A stretch of DNA of 7,177 nucleotides from Candidatus Saccharimonadota bacterium (GTDB lineage: Bacteria > Patescibacteriota > Saccharimonadia > Saccharimonadales > Saccharimonadaceae). The number at the start of each line of letters is the position of its first letter. The first letter of the stretch is position 1. The notes beneath the pieces were generated by a model, which was not told where the DNA came from, did not search any database, and saw nothing but the letters and a program-made list of their open reading frames with translations. This document shows positions 6,126-7,177 of this stretch, in pieces. The position numbers and the translations under genes were made by a program. The stretch is from contig JAGOZV010000027.1 of NCBI GenBank assembly GCA_018064165.1, positions 1 through 7,177 on the forward strand, written 5' to 3'.

Positions 6126-6240
6126 ACTAATGCAGGGCAAGTGCTGATTTCTGACCATAAAATAAGCCCATCTTGTATTTTAAGTAAGAACTAAATTCAT
6201 ATAGAAATTAGAATAATTTTTTAAACAAAAGGAGAAAAAA
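6126..6240 (+). promoter_or_regulatory. RNase J 5' leader, about 115 bases, with ribosome-binding site
   Basis: The leader is AT-rich and shows no reading frame I would defend. One hairpin is visible: CTAAATTC (6191-6198) with GAAATTAG (6204-6211) around ATATA, with one A-A mismatch. A GGGC (6135-6138) could pair with GCCC (6166-6169) to enclose the first part. A T-run at 6216-6221 follows the first hairpin, but the stem is too weak to call an attenuator. AAAGGAG ends at 6234, six bases before the ATG, and is a good Shine-Dalgarno. Confidence 0.5.
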
Positions 6241-7177
6241 ATGGGTCAACAAAGACTCGCTACGGCTAAGGCTGATGATGTTTCAAAACAGCCAATTAAA
6301 GCCAAGCAAAAAAAATCTAATATTACTGTTTTAAATAATGCTACAACCCGCAAGGGCGAAGTTTTTAGAGCACAAAAACGCACAAGCGAAAATGTTAAAG
6401 CTATTGCAAGTCAACATGTCATAGACATTCCGGTAAATAAATCAGTTTATAATGGCTACGACGGCAAGCAGTTTAGCTTGGCCGATCAAAAGCGCCGGCC
6501 AAAATATAATGGTCCAAAACTAACAATTATTCCAATTGGTGGTTTGGGCGAAATGGGTATTGGCAAAAATATGATGGCCGTAGAATACGATAACGAGATT
6601 ATCATATTAGATATGGGACTGTTATTCCCAGGTAGTGATTATCCTGGCATAAATTATATTGTTCCAGATATTAGCTATTTAGAAAAAAATAAGCATAAAA
6701 TTAAAGCCGTAGTGGTTACTCATGGCCACCTAGACCACATTGGCGCTTTTCGTCATTTAATAGAAAAAATTCCTGCACCAGTTTATGCTACTAGGTTTAC
6801 AATTGCTATGTTGAAAAAGAATATTGAAGATTCCGATTCAACTTACGAGCCTATTTACCACGAGTTGAACCCAGAGAAGCACGAAGATGTGCGTATTACC
6901 GACAATTTTTCTATAGAATTAATTAGGGTCAACCACTCAATTCCAGATTCTGCTGCGGTTGTTATTCGTACACCGCTTGGAGTTTTGCTAGACACTGGCG
7001 ACTGGCGTTTCGAGGAGGATCCGGTAGACGGTAAACGATTCGACTTAGAGCGCATGGTAGAAATTTCTACCAAAGAAGGCATTTTAATGCTCATGAATGA
7101 ATCTACAAACTGTGAAACAGACGGGACTCATCAGGTCACCGAGTACGACATCCAAAAAAATATGGGCCAAATTATGG
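6241..7177 (+). CDS. rnj: Ribonuclease J, 3'-truncated by the window, with a long N-terminal extension
   Basis: The 312 visible codons encode the N-terminal part of RNase J, a metallo-beta-lactamase/beta-CASP enzyme that acts as endonuclease and 5'-3' exonuclease on mRNA and in rRNA maturation. The catalytic fold begins at LTIIPIGGLGEMGIGKN (about 94-110). The zinc motif HGHLDHIG is at 161-168, HSIPDS with the next His ligand at 232-237, and TGDW with Asp254 follows. NESTN at 286-290 replaces the more usual SDSTN. The beta-CASP domain and C-terminal dimerisation region lie beyond the window edge. About 93 residues precede the catalytic fold, where Bacillus RNase J1 has only about ten. This extension is rich in Lys, Gln and Asn, probably disordered, and may bind RNA or partners (inference). 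The ATG is supported by a strong Shine-Dalgarno. It has its own promoter and lies close to pnp, so mRNA decay genes cluster here. Confidence 0.95.
   Translation, partial: MGQQRLATAKADDVSKQPIKAKQKKSNITVLNNATTRKGEVFRAQKRTSENVKAIASQHVIDIPVNKSVYNGYDGKQFSLADQKRRPKYNGPKLTIIPIGGLGEMGIGKNMMAVEYDNEIIILDMGLLFPGSDYPGINYIVPDISYLEKNKHKIKAVVVTHGHLDHIGAFRHLIEKIPAPVYATRFTIAMLKKNIEDSDSTYEPIYHELNPEKHEDVRITDNFSIELIRVNHSIPDSAAVVIRTPLGVLLDTGDWRFEEDPVDGKRFDLERMVEISTKEGILMLMNESTNCETDGTHQVTEYDIQKNMGQIM

Noticed and set aside
6855..7094. Minus-strand open frame inside rnj
   Set aside because: It is antisense to the conserved RNase J catalytic region and Ser-rich as expected for a shadow frame.
1..7177. UGA recoded as an amino acid
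   Set aside because: All genes read through at full length under the standard code with TGG for Trp; six stops without TGA are too few to suggest recoding.

Overview
The window carries part of a small, moderately AT-rich bacterial genome. My best guess is a Candidate Phyla Radiation (Patescibacteria) bacterium, possibly Saccharibacteria. This rests on the S15 sequence style, a surface protein of the kind common in that group, and compact or overlapping genes. No marker gene here settles it. The standard genetic code fits: tryptophan is TGG and no reading frame needs TGA to be read as sense. None of the six visible stop codons is TGA, but the sample is too small to mean anything.

Region 1 (1-2379) is a two-gene surface module read rightward. 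The first gene enters the window from the left, so its true start is not visible. It encodes about 90-100-residue repeats of a 'YTGNG ... GFxPDL' type that I associate with phage tail-fibre-like proteins, followed by a cysteine-containing, beta-rich C-terminal domain. It overlaps by one base (TAATG) a gene for a secreted protein with a signal peptide, a Ser/Asn-rich linker, a beta-rich domain and one C-terminal membrane anchor.

Region 2 (2380-5531) is the classical rpsO (S15) - pnp (polynucleotide phosphorylase) pair, split by a leftward cupin gene. The rpsO promoter lies so close to the ATG that its mRNA should be leaderless or nearly so. A perfect 10-bp hairpin between the convergent rpsO and cupin genes looks like a shared bidirectional terminator. 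The pnp gene has an extended -10 promoter and a leader of about 100 nt that can fold into two mutually exclusive structures.

Region 3 (5518-7177) has a family-4-type uracil-DNA glycosylase overlapping the pnp end by 14 bases. It has lost at least three of the four iron-sulfur cysteines expected in the family. A strong promoter and a leader of about 115 nt precede an RNase J gene that runs off the right edge. That protein has an unusual basic N-terminal extension of about 90 residues.

Together, pnp and rnj encode two of the main exonucleases of bacterial mRNA turnover, next to a ribosomal protein gene; the uracil glycosylase is a repair gene translated with pnp. I see no CRISPR array, tRNA, rRNA, insertion sequence or attachment site. 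The most distinctive items are the surface module with phage-fibre-like repeats, the glycosylase without cluster cysteines, the apparently leaderless rpsO and the switch-like pnp leader. I do not see clear proof of a wholly new system.
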